From assembly GCF_025999095.1 (NCBI RefSeq), contig NZ_AP024678.1, positions 1,333,527 to 1,397,526 on the forward strand: a stretch of DNA of 64,000 nt, written 5' to 3'. Shown here piece after piece: positions 25,213 through 32,417 of the stretch. The stretch is from Thermosynechococcus sp. (GTDB taxonomy: Bacteria > Cyanobacteriota > Cyanobacteriia > Thermosynechococcales > Thermosynechococcaceae). The notes under the pieces are model-generated. The model made no database searches and had not been told where the DNA came from. It saw nothing but the letters and a program-made list of their open reading frames with translations. The position numbers and the translations under genes were made by a program. Position 1 is the stretch's first letter; every line of letters begins with the position of its first letter.

Positions 25213-25697
25213 TACTGTTCCTCCTCATTACTGACAAAGCCATTCGCAGGGGCTTGATCTTGTTGCAAGGCTGCGCGGAGGGTATGCCAGGTCAAGGTGG
25301 CACACTTGATCCGTACCGGAAACTGAGCCACCCCTCGCATCACATTCAGCTTCCGGAATTCCGGGGGAAACTCAAATTGTCCCTTCATCATGGCTTGGAA
25401 CTGCTCCACCATTTCGAGGGCGCGACTGACGGGCTGACCCCGCAGAGCATCGGCCATCAAGTCTGCTGAGGCCATGGCGATCGCGCAACCTTCCCCCTCA
25501 AACTGAATATCCTTGATGATTGTTTCGCCCTGCGCATTTGTCTGTAGGGCAACAGTTAAATCAATTGTGTCTCCACAGGAGGGATTATGTCCCCGTTGCT
25601 GGCGATCCACAGGCTGGGTGCGACCCCGATGGCGGGGTTTCTTATAGTGTTCCAGAATAACCTGCTGGTAGAGGGTGCGAAGATGATCGATAGACAT
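25212..25697 (-). CDS. sufU: SUF-system NifU-type protein SufU
   Basis: A 161-residue SufU homologue. In the SUF system SufU-type proteins take sulfur from SufS or act as a scaffold. It begins L-R-T-L-Y-Q-Q-V-I-L-E-H-Y-K-K-P. The three conserved cysteines are present: HNPSCGDTI near residue 41, EGEGCAIAMAS near residue 69, and VRIKCATLTW near residue 132. The roughly 20-residue insertion between the second and third Cys that separates SufU from IscU is also present (QFQAMMKGQFEFPPE). The window thus holds both sulfur-acceptor types, SufE and SufU, 4.5 kb apart. It lies upstream of ycf51 and 43 bases after the MAPEG gene. Confidence 0.92.
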   Translation of the reverse strand: MSIDHLRTLYQQVILEHYKKPRHRGRTQPVDRQQRGHNPSCGDTIDLTVALQTNAQGETIIKDIQFEGEGCAIAMASADLMADALRGQPVSRALEMVEQFQAMMKGQFEFPPEFRKLNVMRGVAQFPVRIKCATLTWHTLRAALQQDQAPANGFVSNEEEQ

Positions 25698-25740
25698 TGA
25701 GATTACTCTATGCTTGGTGCATCTACCCCAATAAACTATC

Positions 25741-26151
25741 TTAAGGGGCTAGGGTGGTAAGACTTTGCCAAAAAAGCGTCAGGGTGGCTGCCGTCCCGAC
25801 ACCAAACATAAGGGAGCGCCCTAAGGGAAAGTTGGCAATGTAGCAAATGCTGTATAAAAAGCGAGCTACGACAAAACTGAGGCTGGCGATCGCCACCGTT
25901 GCATTATTCACCCCAGCAAAGAGGGTTAGCAACACCGCCGCCGCAAAAGGCATAAAGGTTTCAAAGCTATTTTCATGGGCCCACACCGCCCGCTGGGCAA
26001 AGGGAGGGAGCTTCTCAAAAAGGGCACGGGGAGCCGCCATGTCAAAGCCCGCCTGCAGGCGTCCTACCACAACAAAAATGTAGGGGAAATAGATAAGCAG
26101 CGTTGCTGTCAGTAAACTTGCAGCCAGTAGCCAAGGGATATTGCTCAACAT
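25741..26151 (-). CDS. MAPEG family membrane protein
   Basis: A 136-residue protein with about four hydrophobic segments, matching the MAPEG (membrane-associated eicosanoid and glutathione metabolism) family. Key segments: A-V-W-A-H-E-N-S-F-E-T-F-M-P-F-A-A-A-V near residue 58, then V-A-R-F-L-Y-S-I-C-Y-I-A-N-F-P-L-G-R-S near residue 98, where the R-x-x-Y-x-x-x-Y-I pattern is a family signature. Some bacterial members are glutathione transferases or peroxidases; the substrate cannot be told. It starts 3 bases after the PTPS gene stop and is probably in one transcript with it. Confidence 0.85.
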   Translation of the reverse strand: MLSNIPWLLAASLLTATLLIYFPYIFVVVGRLQAGFDMAAPRALFEKLPPFAQRAVWAHENSFETFMPFAAAVLLTLFAGVNNATVAIASLSFVVARFLYSICYIANFPLGRSLMFGVGTAATLTLFWQSLTTLAP

Positions 26152-26154
26152 CGT

Positions 26155-27027
26155 CTAGGCTCGCTCCAACACCGGTAGAGCACCACTGAGCACCTCATTG
26201 CGAGGGGGCGATTCTTCGCAGAGGATTTCGCAAGAGTTATTGGGACTCTCAATCAACTTCACCCTATGAAGCGTCGCACCCAATTGGCGAATTGGCTCCT
26301 GCAACAAATGGGCAATGTAGATGGCGATATTTTCTGCCGTTGGCACCACCGTCGCGAAGTAGGGAATATCCTCATTCAAAAACGTGTGATCCAAGGGTTC
26401 AATCACCTGTTCCTTGAGGACTTCCTCCAGCTTGACCAAATCCACAACCATGCCGGTACGGGGATGGATTGCTCCCTTAACCGTAATTTCCACATGGTAG
26501 TTGTGGCCATGGCCGTGGGGGCGGGCACACTTGCCATAGATGCGGCAGTTCTCTTCGTAGCTGAGGTCCTGAAGGGCTAGGCGATGGGCCGCACTGAAGT
26601 GAGCACCAACAGAAAGATAGGCTTCCATAGGGTCTCCTGTGTAGTCCGCCCAAAGGCGGGGATGTTCAAACAGGCGAATGCGCACAAGGGGTAAATGGGG
26701 AAAGAGTCGATCCCAAATCACCCGCGCAATATGCTCAGTTGTGGGTAACGTGGCTTGAAACTCTGGCCACACTTCATTGAGATAGGAAAAATTCAGGGGT
26801 TCAATGACCTCACGGCGAATGATGTGCTTGACATCCGATAGGTTTAACACCATGCCAAAGTCATCAACAACCCCGTCCATAGACACAAGCAACTCATAGT
26901 TGTGACCGTGGCCAGGAAAGCGACTATTGGCACCAAACCGAGCCAAATTCTCCGCTTCAGACCATTCTGGTAACCAGTAGCGATGACTGGCGGCAAACTC
27001 AGCACGGCGGTGGATAATACAATTCAT
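26155..27027 (-). CDS. Tandem 6-pyruvoyl-tetrahydropterin synthase/QueD-type protein
   Basis: A 290-residue protein with two PTPS/QueD domains in tandem (about 1-135 and 140-270). Each has the zinc histidines: A-S-H-R-Y-W plus GHGHNY in the first, S-A-A-H-R-L plus HGHGHNY in the second. The catalytic Cys before the HGH motif is kept in domain two (GKCARPHGHGHN) but replaced in domain one (GANSRFPGHGHN). The E-P-L-N/D and P-T-x-E-N/H-I-A segments occur in both. PTPS enzymes act on dihydroneopterin triphosphate in tetrahydropterin or queuosine synthesis; cyanobacteria make pterin glycosides. The ATG at 27027 fits the domain start; an upstream start at 27060 is in frame. MAPEG follows. Confidence 0.88.
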   Translation of the reverse strand: MNCIIHRRAEFAASHRYWLPEWSEAENLARFGANSRFPGHGHNYELLVSMDGVVDDFGMVLNLSDVKHIIRREVIEPLNFSYLNEVWPEFQATLPTTEHIARVIWDRLFPHLPLVRIRLFEHPRLWADYTGDPMEAYLSVGAHFSAAHRLALQDLSYEENCRIYGKCARPHGHGHNYHVEITVKGAIHPRTGMVVDLVKLEEVLKEQVIEPLDHTFLNEDIPYFATVVPTAENIAIYIAHLLQEPIRQLGATLHRVKLIESPNNSCEILCEESPPRNEVLSGALPVLERA

Positions 27028-27120
27028 GTCGGGGTATAAAGATTTGCAACAATTCGGCAATCTTCCCCTATCCTAACGGATTCTGGCTCCGCCAACCATT
27101 GACTTTTTTGGCACATTTCC

Positions 27121-28200
27121 CTAAAGTCTCCCAAGGATAAAAGGCTTCTGCCGCACTTGGCCAATTAACCAGCGCAGACTGTGGTTGCTGAGAATAGACA
27201 ACGGCCCCATCAACATCAGGGACTTGACCTCTGAGCGGCTGATTTTAACGACCCCACCGGGTTGGAGCATGGCGGTTGAATGGGTAAGTTCTCGCAGCGT
27301 GGCGTAGGCAAAAAGCAGCGGTAAGACACAAAAGAGACGAATCGGAATCGCCGCCTTGGGTAGGGATAGCAAGTAGGCTTGGGCTTCATCGAGATCGTGC
27401 CAAGCCAGGGCAATCAATTCCTGAATGGCTGCATGATTTTGCTGAAGATGTTCAGCACTGAGAATGGACTGATGACTGCTGCCTTGGAGTAGTAGGGATT
27501 CATTGGGAATATAGATTGAGTTTTCGTGCTCTGCATCCCAGGCAATATCCTTGAGAATGTTCACCGTTTGGAGCGCTTCGCCAAAAGCAGCACAGCGCTT
27601 GAGCAGCACTTGGTATTCATCGGCCCCAATACTGGGGGAATGCTCGTACCAGAGATCCGTCAAGAGATAGCCAACTGTACCCGCAACGTAGTAACAGTAT
27701 TCTTTATATTCATCGAGGGTCTGAATGCGAATGCCGTTGGGATAGAGGTTGAGGAACTTTTTCATCCCATGTACCATTTCGCTGACCCAGCGCTGGACAT
27801 GCTGTTGGGACGTACGGGGTAAAGAACGGTAGAGGGCAAAGACGAGTCCCGTATGTTGCACCAGTTGCACATGGGCTGGCTCCCCTTGCACCCCCCGTGC
27901 CGTTTCACCATAGCTATGGGCCAGGGCGGGACTGTCAAAACACTCCAGTAGGTGATCCAATAGGGCTGTTTTGGCGGCGATACTGGCAACCGGATCATCC
28001 TCAATAGTATCGGCAATGCGACAGATCAGATAGGCCACCAGAACCGCCCGACCCAAATTTCCGGGGAGGAAACGAATACTGAGGGCAAATGTGCGCGAGA
28101 CTTGGGGGAGTATCTCTTGGCAAAAGCGCTCAGCATCCTTGACGGAAACTGGGCTCTCCAGCACCATTTGAATCATAGGGGGGTTCACTCCTACACGCAT
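27121..28200 (-). CDS. sqs: Squalene synthase
   Basis: A 359-residue all-helical prenyltransferase that joins two farnesyl diphosphates to squalene, the precursor of hopanoids. Motifs: SRTFALSIRFLP near residue 35, the first Asp-rich motif YLICRIADTIEDD near residue 58, Y-C-Y-Y-V-A-G-T-V-G-Y-L near residue 170, and L-Q-T-V-N-I-L-K-D-I near residue 215. The D-T-I-E-D-D form is that of squalene synthases; phytoene synthases carry D-E-L-V-D. A squalene synthase from Thermosynechococcus has been characterised in the literature, to my memory. Phytoene synthase remains a less likely alternative. In-frame ATGs at codons 9 and 12 could also be starts. No hydrophobic C-terminal anchor is evident. Confidence 0.82.
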   Translation of the reverse strand: MRVGVNPPMIQMVLESPVSVKDAERFCQEILPQVSRTFALSIRFLPGNLGRAVLVAYLICRIADTIEDDPVASIAAKTALLDHLLECFDSPALAHSYGETARGVQGEPAHVQLVQHTGLVFALYRSLPRTSQQHVQRWVSEMVHGMKKFLNLYPNGIRIQTLDEYKEYCYYVAGTVGYLLTDLWYEHSPSIGADEYQVLLKRCAAFGEALQTVNILKDIAWDAEHENSIYIPNESLLLQGSSHQSILSAEHLQQNHAAIQELIALAWHDLDEAQAYLLSLPKAAIPIRLFCVLPLLFAYATLRELTHSTAMLQPGGVVKISRSEVKSLMLMGPLSILSNHSLRWLIGQVRQKPFILGRL

Positions 28201-28679
28201 TGATCGATCGTTGGGTCAATCCTTGACCGTTCCTCAGGCCAACGCTCTCGGGCAGTCAATTCACGATTCTCCGAAGAGGCCTCGCGATCGCAACCCAGCA
28301 GGGAACGAGTTCCAGAAACCCAGAAACAACGATTGAGTAAAGTCTATAGTTATCATACTCATTTTTTGTTTGTCTAGGTGGCCTGTGACAGTTGCCCAGC
28401 TTGCCTGAGGGAGAATGGGGGATAGCTCACAATTTGCCAGAACAATAACATACCTTCAACAATTAACAACGGTAGCAAGTTTGGCGGAAAATGCCTTTTG
28501 TCTACCCTAGCAGAGGCTTGAGTGTGACACTCTTTCCATTGGTCAGTTTCTCAATTGCCCGCGATCGGCCTATCAAAAGCTAAGCCGTTACTGAACTCGA
28601 AAATGTCTACTCCCAGGGTAGCGGGTTGTGTTCACAGAGCAGCAGTAGTACTCCCCATAGAAAAACCCATCAGAGAACA
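28201..28679. other. Divergent intergenic region between squalene synthase and nucleosidase genes
   Basis: This 479-base stretch holds the promoters of two divergent genes and no convincing coding frame, tRNA or repeat. An AT-rich patch around 28340-28375 (CTATAGTTATCATACTCATTTTTTG) is the most promoter-like part. I could not pair -35 and -10 boxes convincingly in either direction. A small RNA cannot be excluded. Confidence 0.5.
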
Positions 28680-29330
28680 ATGACTCCCTGCCTTGTCCTT
28701 GTGCCCCAAGGGGCAGAATATCAAGCCGTACAGTGGGGGCTACAGCCCTCCAAGGTGGTGATTGTTCCCATACGAGTGGGGGCTGCTGCTGTGACTACAC
28801 CGGCACTGATGAGTGCCCTCAGGGAATCCCCTGCGATGGTTCTGATCTTGGGGGTCTGTGGCGGCCTACGTCCTGAGGATCGCGTCGGTGAAGTGGTCGT
28901 CTACACCACTTGTCAGGATGAAGCAGGGCAGACGTATTTTTTAGACCAGAGGTTATTAGGGAAATTGGAGCCTTCGTGGCGACGGGTAAAAGGCATCACA
29001 ACGGCAAAAGCCCTTGCTAAGGCTCAGAAAAAACAAGCCCTTGCGGCTCGCTGGGGGGTGGAGGTGGTGGATATGGAGGGGGTACCGCTGCTGAGGGCTT
29101 TAGGGGGGATGCCGGTGGTGATGGTGCGGGTGATCAGTGACGGGGGCGATCGCGACCTCCCCGACTTGAGTCAGGCCTATGATTCGCAGGGGAGTTTACG
29201 GCCAGGGGCACTGGCTACCGCCATGCTCCGCAACCCCCTTGGGGCGGCACGCTTGATTCAAGGCAGCCTCAAGGCCCTCAAAGTGCTCGCAGGAATTGCC
29301 CCAGAGATTGTTCAGCAACTCACTCGCTAG
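28680..29330 (+). CDS. Nucleoside phosphorylase/nucleosidase-family protein, possibly HpnG-like
   Basis: A 216-residue protein of the PNP/MTAN fold. Visible are VIVPIRVGAAA, the glycine-rich LILGVCGGLRPEDRVGEVVVY near residue 60, VEVVDMEGVPLLRAL near residue 140 (the family E-x-E/M-E substrate region) and VRVISDGGDRDLPDL near residue 158 with the conserved Asp. The ATG at 28680 is used; a longer frame from 28626 lacks support. Because squalene synthase is divergent next door, a hopanoid-associated nucleosidase (HpnG type, releasing adenine from adenosylhopane) is a plausible reading; MTA/SAH nucleosidase or futalosine hydrolase are alternatives. The kinase gene follows 36 bases later. Confidence 0.7.
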   Translation: MTPCLVLVPQGAEYQAVQWGLQPSKVVIVPIRVGAAAVTTPALMSALRESPAMVLILGVCGGLRPEDRVGEVVVYTTCQDEAGQTYFLDQRLLGKLEPSWRRVKGITTAKALAKAQKKQALAARWGVEVVDMEGVPLLRALGGMPVVMVRVISDGGDRDLPDLSQAYDSQGSLRPGALATAMLRNPLGAARLIQGSLKALKVLAGIAPEIVQQLTR

Positions 29331-29366
29331 GATAGGGTTGACCAGCGAGAAAAAGATGCGGCGGAG

Positions 29367-30770
29367 ATGATTGATCAAATTCTGGGCGATCGCTATGAAC
29401 TCCTGCGCGAACTGGGGTGTCATCGGGGGCGGCGGACTTATCTGGCCTTGGATCGGTACCGCTATGAACAGGTGGTGCTAAAGCTGCTGCTTTTTGGCGG
29501 CGGTATGACGTGGGATGACTTTAAGCTCTTTGAACGGGAGGTGGCTGTCCTGCAGGGCTTGGATCACCCGGCTATTCCCCGCTATCTCGACTATTTTGAA
29601 ATCAATACCCCCGATCTCAAGGGCTTTGCCCTCGTCCAAACCCACATTGAGGCAAAATCCCTCGCCACATGGCAAGCAGAGGGACGGGTCTTTAGTGAAG
29701 AGGATTTGCGGCTTTTGGCCGACCGCCTGCTGGATATTTTGATTTATCTCCATAGCCGTCAACCGCCAGTCATTCACCGCGACATTAAACCGACGAATAT
29801 TCTCTTGGGCGATCGCTCCGGTCATGATCTGGGCAAGGTCTATCTTGTGGATTTTGGAGCAGTACAAACGGCAACCGCAGGCAGCAGCCGAACCGTGGTT
29901 GGCACCTATGGCTATATGCCCCCGGAACAATTCGGCGGTAAAACCCTACCCGCTAGTGATCTCTACGCCTTGGGAATGACCCTCATCTATTTAGCAACGG
30001 GCACTCCCCCCGCTGAGCTGCCCCAAAAAGAACTGCGGGTTCAGTTTCAACCTTTAGTGTCCTTGAGTCCCCCTTTTAGCCGCTGGCTTGAAAAAATGGT
30101 CGCCCCTGCCCTTGAGGAGCGATTTAACTCCGCTACCGCTGCTCGCCAAGCCCTAAAGCAACTGCACAGGTCACCCGAGGGTGCCTCACTGATCACAAAA
30201 ACACCCCCCTACGGTTCCCGCCTACAGGTGAGGGAAACCCCCGAAGGACTGCTGGTACAAATTCCCCCTGTTGGATTGAATGCCAGTCTATCCTCCCTGA
30301 TTCGCTTTGCCATGATTTGGAATGGTTTTTTGGTAGTCTGGTACAGCCTAGCAATTGCTTCTGGCGAGTGGCTGATGGCTATTTTTGCCACCGGTCACCT
30401 TGCGGTTGGTTTAGGCCTCATTGGCGGTATTCTTTACATGCTCTTGGGGTGGCAGGTGCTGATGGTTACCCGCAAGGATTTGCGTTTCTACGCCCATATC
30501 CTGGGTTTCCGCTGGCGTGGCCCCAAAATTCTCCCCCTTGAAGTGATTGAGAAGATTGAATTTCAGCCCTGTGACACGTACCGCGATCAGGAGGGCGATT
30601 GCCAAGAGCTGTCGAGCAAACTGGTGATTCGTGCCGGCAGCCAAGGGATTGCACTCACCGAAAACGCCCCTAGCCTGACCTCAAGAGATTTGGAATGGTT
30701 GGCCTATACCCTTGGCCGCTATCTGGGGCGACGGGTTACCCAGGCTCGTCAGGACTGCCGAAGTCCTTGA
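29367..30770 (+). CDS. Membrane-anchored serine/threonine protein kinase
   Basis: A 467-residue Hanks-type kinase. The catalytic domain covers about 8-270: a glycine-loop region that is poor in glycines (ELGCHRGRRTYLA), the ATP Lys in VVLKLLL, HRDIKPTNIL with catalytic Asp near residue 139, V-D-F-G near residue 162 and G-T-Y-G-Y-M-P-P-E-Q, the bacterial activation-segment form. Two membrane segments lie at about 315-332 and 338-362. The last 100 residues after them form a small beta-rich domain (V-T-R-K-D-L-R-F-Y-A-H, then I-L-P-L-E-V-I-E-K-I-E-F) resembling bacterial PH-like domains, probably cytoplasmic. Substrates unknown. It follows the nucleosidase gene and overlaps the GNAT gene by 35 bases at the 3' ends. 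Confidence 0.88.
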   Translation: MIDQILGDRYELLRELGCHRGRRTYLALDRYRYEQVVLKLLLFGGGMTWDDFKLFEREVAVLQGLDHPAIPRYLDYFEINTPDLKGFALVQTHIEAKSLATWQAEGRVFSEEDLRLLADRLLDILIYLHSRQPPVIHRDIKPTNILLGDRSGHDLGKVYLVDFGAVQTATAGSSRTVVGTYGYMPPEQFGGKTLPASDLYALGMTLIYLATGTPPAELPQKELRVQFQPLVSLSPPFSRWLEKMVAPALEERFNSATAARQALKQLHRSPEGASLITKTPPYGSRLQVRETPEGLLVQIPPVGLNASLSSLIRFAMIWNGFLVVWYSLAIASGEWLMAIFATGHLAVGLGLIGGILYMLLGWQVLMVTRKDLRFYAHILGFRWRGPKILPLEVIEKIEFQPCDTYRDQEGDCQELSSKLVIRAGSQGIALTENAPSLTSRDLEWLAYTLGRYLGRRVTQARQDCRSP

Positions 30771-31227
30771 GGACCTCAAGGCGGCAGATACGCCAGTCAG
30801 GTAGAACAGTGGCACCCAGGCGCTCGTAGAATTGAATGGCAGGCCTATTCCAGTCCAAGACGCTCCACTCGATACGGCCATAGTCGCGATTCCTGGCCAG
30901 CTGTACCAATGCCTTCAGTAAAGCAGTGCCCACCCCTTGGCGCCGATAGGCAGGGAGGACAAACAGATCCTCTAGCCAAAGGCCGGGGCGTGTCAGGAAG
31001 GTGGAGTAGGTGGTCAAAAAGAGGGCGTAGCCAATGACTTCTGTAGGGGTATGGGCAAGGAGTACCTCGGCATAGGGGCGATCGCCAAATAAATGCTCCC
31101 GCAGCGCCTCCTCTGTACCGTTTACCGCATGACTGAGCTTTTCATAGGCGGCCAGGGCTTGGATCAGTTGGAAGATGATGGGAACATCCTCCGGGGTCGC
31201 TGGACGAATCCCAAAGGAGAAAGACAC
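30736..31227 (-). CDS. GNAT family N-acetyltransferase, SSAT-like
   Basis: A 163-residue acetyl-CoA-dependent acetyltransferase. It starts I-R-P-A-T-P-E-D-V-P-x-I and has E-D-L-F-V-L-P-A-Y-R-R-Q-G-V-G-T-A-L-L near residue 90, which is the acetyl-CoA pyrophosphate-binding R-x-x-G-x-G/A loop, and V-L-D-W-N-R-P-A-I-Q-F-Y-E-R-L-G-A near residue 122. This combination (Y-E-K-L, E-D-L-F-V, W-N-x-x-A-I-x-F-Y) is typical of the diamine/thialysine acetyltransferase subgroup, so a polyamine or amino-acid substrate is likely. It is convergent with the kinase gene and followed upstream by secG, which it may share a transcript with (21-base gap). Confidence 0.88.
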   Translation of the reverse strand: MSFSFGIRPATPEDVPIIFQLIQALAAYEKLSHAVNGTEEALREHLFGDRPYAEVLLAHTPTEVIGYALFLTTYSTFLTRPGLWLEDLFVLPAYRRQGVGTALLKALVQLARNRDYGRIEWSVLDWNRPAIQFYERLGATVLPDWRICRLEVLKDFGSPDEPG

Positions 31228-31248
31228 GTCGCCTCAACTAAGCCTCAA

Positions 31249-31482
31249 CTAAATCGAGCGCAGCCAACCGGCACTGAGGGCAACGGTGAGGGCCATAAAC
31301 AACACGGTCAATGTCCACGTGGCACGGTTTAATGTGGTTTCTGCACTTTTGGTGCTGGTAAAGAGCTGAGCTTGACCGCCAATACCGCCGAGGCCATCCC
31401 CCTTCGGACTGTGGAGCAAGACCAATACAATCAGGCCGACGGCTGAAAAAGCCCACAGACCCATGGCAATTTTTTCAATCAT
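31249..31482 (-). CDS. secG: Protein translocase subunit SecG
   Basis: A 77-residue SecG with two membrane segments (about 5-25 and 55-72). The connecting loop has H-S-P-K-G-D-G-L-G-G-I-G-G and F-T-S-T-K-S-A-E-T-T-L-N-R-A-T-W, the family signature. SecG stabilises the SecYEG channel in the cytoplasmic and thylakoid membranes. It heads a likely transcript with the GNAT gene. Upstream, in its probable promoter region, is a 9-base direct repeat (31506-31525). Confidence 0.93.
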   Translation of the reverse strand: MIEKIAMGLWAFSAVGLIVLVLLHSPKGDGLGGIGGQAQLFTSTKSAETTLNRATWTLTVLFMALTVALSAGWLRSI

Positions 31483-31505
31483 CCTTCACCTCGCTGGCGA
31501 TGCGA

Positions 31506-31525
31506 ATCTATACAGGATCTATACA
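31506..31525. repeat. Short direct repeat in the secG promoter region
   Basis: ATCTATACA occurs at 31506-31514 and again at 31517-31525, i.e. with an 11-base period, close to one helical turn. It lies 24 bases upstream of the secG start, in the divergent region with the phasin-like gene. It may be a recent duplication of a -10-like element (TGTATAGAT on the minus strand) or a binding site. Confidence 0.45.
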
Positions 31526-31606
31526 ATTAATTTGACTGCTTTCCCATCTTACCGCAGCCCCAAGAACCAGTGGCACAATACAAGATAGGCGTTTTGAACG
31601 TGCCCC

Positions 31607-31927
31607 ATGAACCAGCAAAATCTGCTTCAGCAATTGCTTTTAATTGGTGTCGGCACCACCTCCCTTGTGGCCGAAAAGTTACGTCAAGTGAGCAACCAAT
31701 GGGTGAAAGAGGGACGCCTCAATGCCGATCAAGCCAAGGCAATGGTGGATGAAGTCCTGACCCACCTCAAAGAAGATGCCGCCTCCCTCGATGCAGCGGT
31801 GCAACGGCAGACGCGCCAGTTTTTAGAGGGCTTGGGGGTGCCACAGCAGTCAGAAATTGATGAACTGCGGGGACGCATTGATCGCCTAGAACGGGACCTT
31901 AGGGAGTTGAAAAATCGTTCATGGTAA
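31607..31927 (+). CDS. Small phasin-like coiled-coil protein
   Basis: A 106-residue protein with a hydrophobic N-terminal stretch (LLQQLLLIGVGTTSLVAEKL) and an amphipathic, strongly charged remainder. The last 30 residues form a heptad-rich coiled coil (EIDELRGRIDRLERDLREL). This layout and the pattern V-x-E-G-x-L-x-x-D-x-A-K-x-x-V-D-E-V resemble the phasin/PhaF-type proteins found in many cyanobacteria, including those that do not make polyhydroxyalkanoate. A structural or membrane-associated role is plausible; no enzymatic motif is seen. It overlaps the following FKBP gene by 7 bases, so the two are translationally coupled. Confidence 0.75.
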   Translation: MNQQNLLQQLLLIGVGTTSLVAEKLRQVSNQWVKEGRLNADQAKAMVDEVLTHLKEDAASLDAAVQRQTRQFLEGLGVPQQSEIDELRGRIDRLERDLRELKNRSW

Positions 31928-32409
31928 AACAACGGGTGCATCGAGCCTGTGGCTGGCTCCTCTGTGGTACTGTCCTAGTAGTGGTATGGTTGGTGGCCGC
32001 TCCGATGGCGATCGCCAGTGTGCCGCGGGAGGCGTCAGCGGAGACTGCAGGACTAATGGAGAATTCAAAGGTGGTGACTACCCCTTCAGGGTTGCAATAC
32101 GAAGATATTGTTGTTGGCTCAGGGGCACAGCCTCAAGTGGGCGATCGCGTCACGGTGCACTACACAGGAATGCTCACTGATGGCCGTATTTTTGATAGCT
32201 CCCGCGATCGCGGTCAGCCCTTCCAATTTCAAATTGGTGTCGGTCAAGTCATTCAAGGCTGGGATGAAGGGGTGGGCTCAATGCACGTGGGTGGTCAGCG
32301 GCGGCTGATTATTCCTCCGAATCTAGGCTATGGTGCCCGGGGTGTGGGTGGGGTCATTCCCCCCAATGCCACCCTGATTTTTGATGTGGAACTTTTGGGG
32401 GTGCAATAG
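31921..32409 (+). CDS. FKBP-type peptidyl-prolyl cis-trans isomerase, exported
   Basis: A 162-residue foldase. Residues 1-35 form a signal peptide (hydrophobic LLCGTVLVVVWLVAAPM, then an A-I-A-S-type cleavage site), so it works in the periplasm or thylakoid lumen. The FKBP domain (about 55-162) has T-T-P-S-G-L-Q-Y-E-D, D-R-V-T-V-H-Y-T-G, F-D-S-S-R-D-R-G-Q-P-F-x-F-x-I-G, V-I-x-G-W-D-E-G-V, G-Y-G-A-R-G-V-G-G-V-I-P-P-N-A-T-L-I-F-D-V-E-L, which retains the active-site Tyr, Phe, Asp and Trp. radA follows after 8 bases. Confidence 0.94.
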   Translation: MVKQRVHRACGWLLCGTVLVVVWLVAAPMAIASVPREASAETAGLMENSKVVTTPSGLQYEDIVVGSGAQPQVGDRVTVHYTGMLTDGRIFDSSRDRGQPFQFQIGVGQVIQGWDEGVGSMHVGGQRRLIIPPNLGYGARGVGGVIPPNATLIFDVELLGVQ

Positions 32410-32417
32410 GGCAAGGC

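Noticed and set aside
27121..28200. Phytoene synthase
   Set aside because: The first Asp-rich motif is D-T-I-E-D-D, the squalene synthase form; kept as an alternative only.
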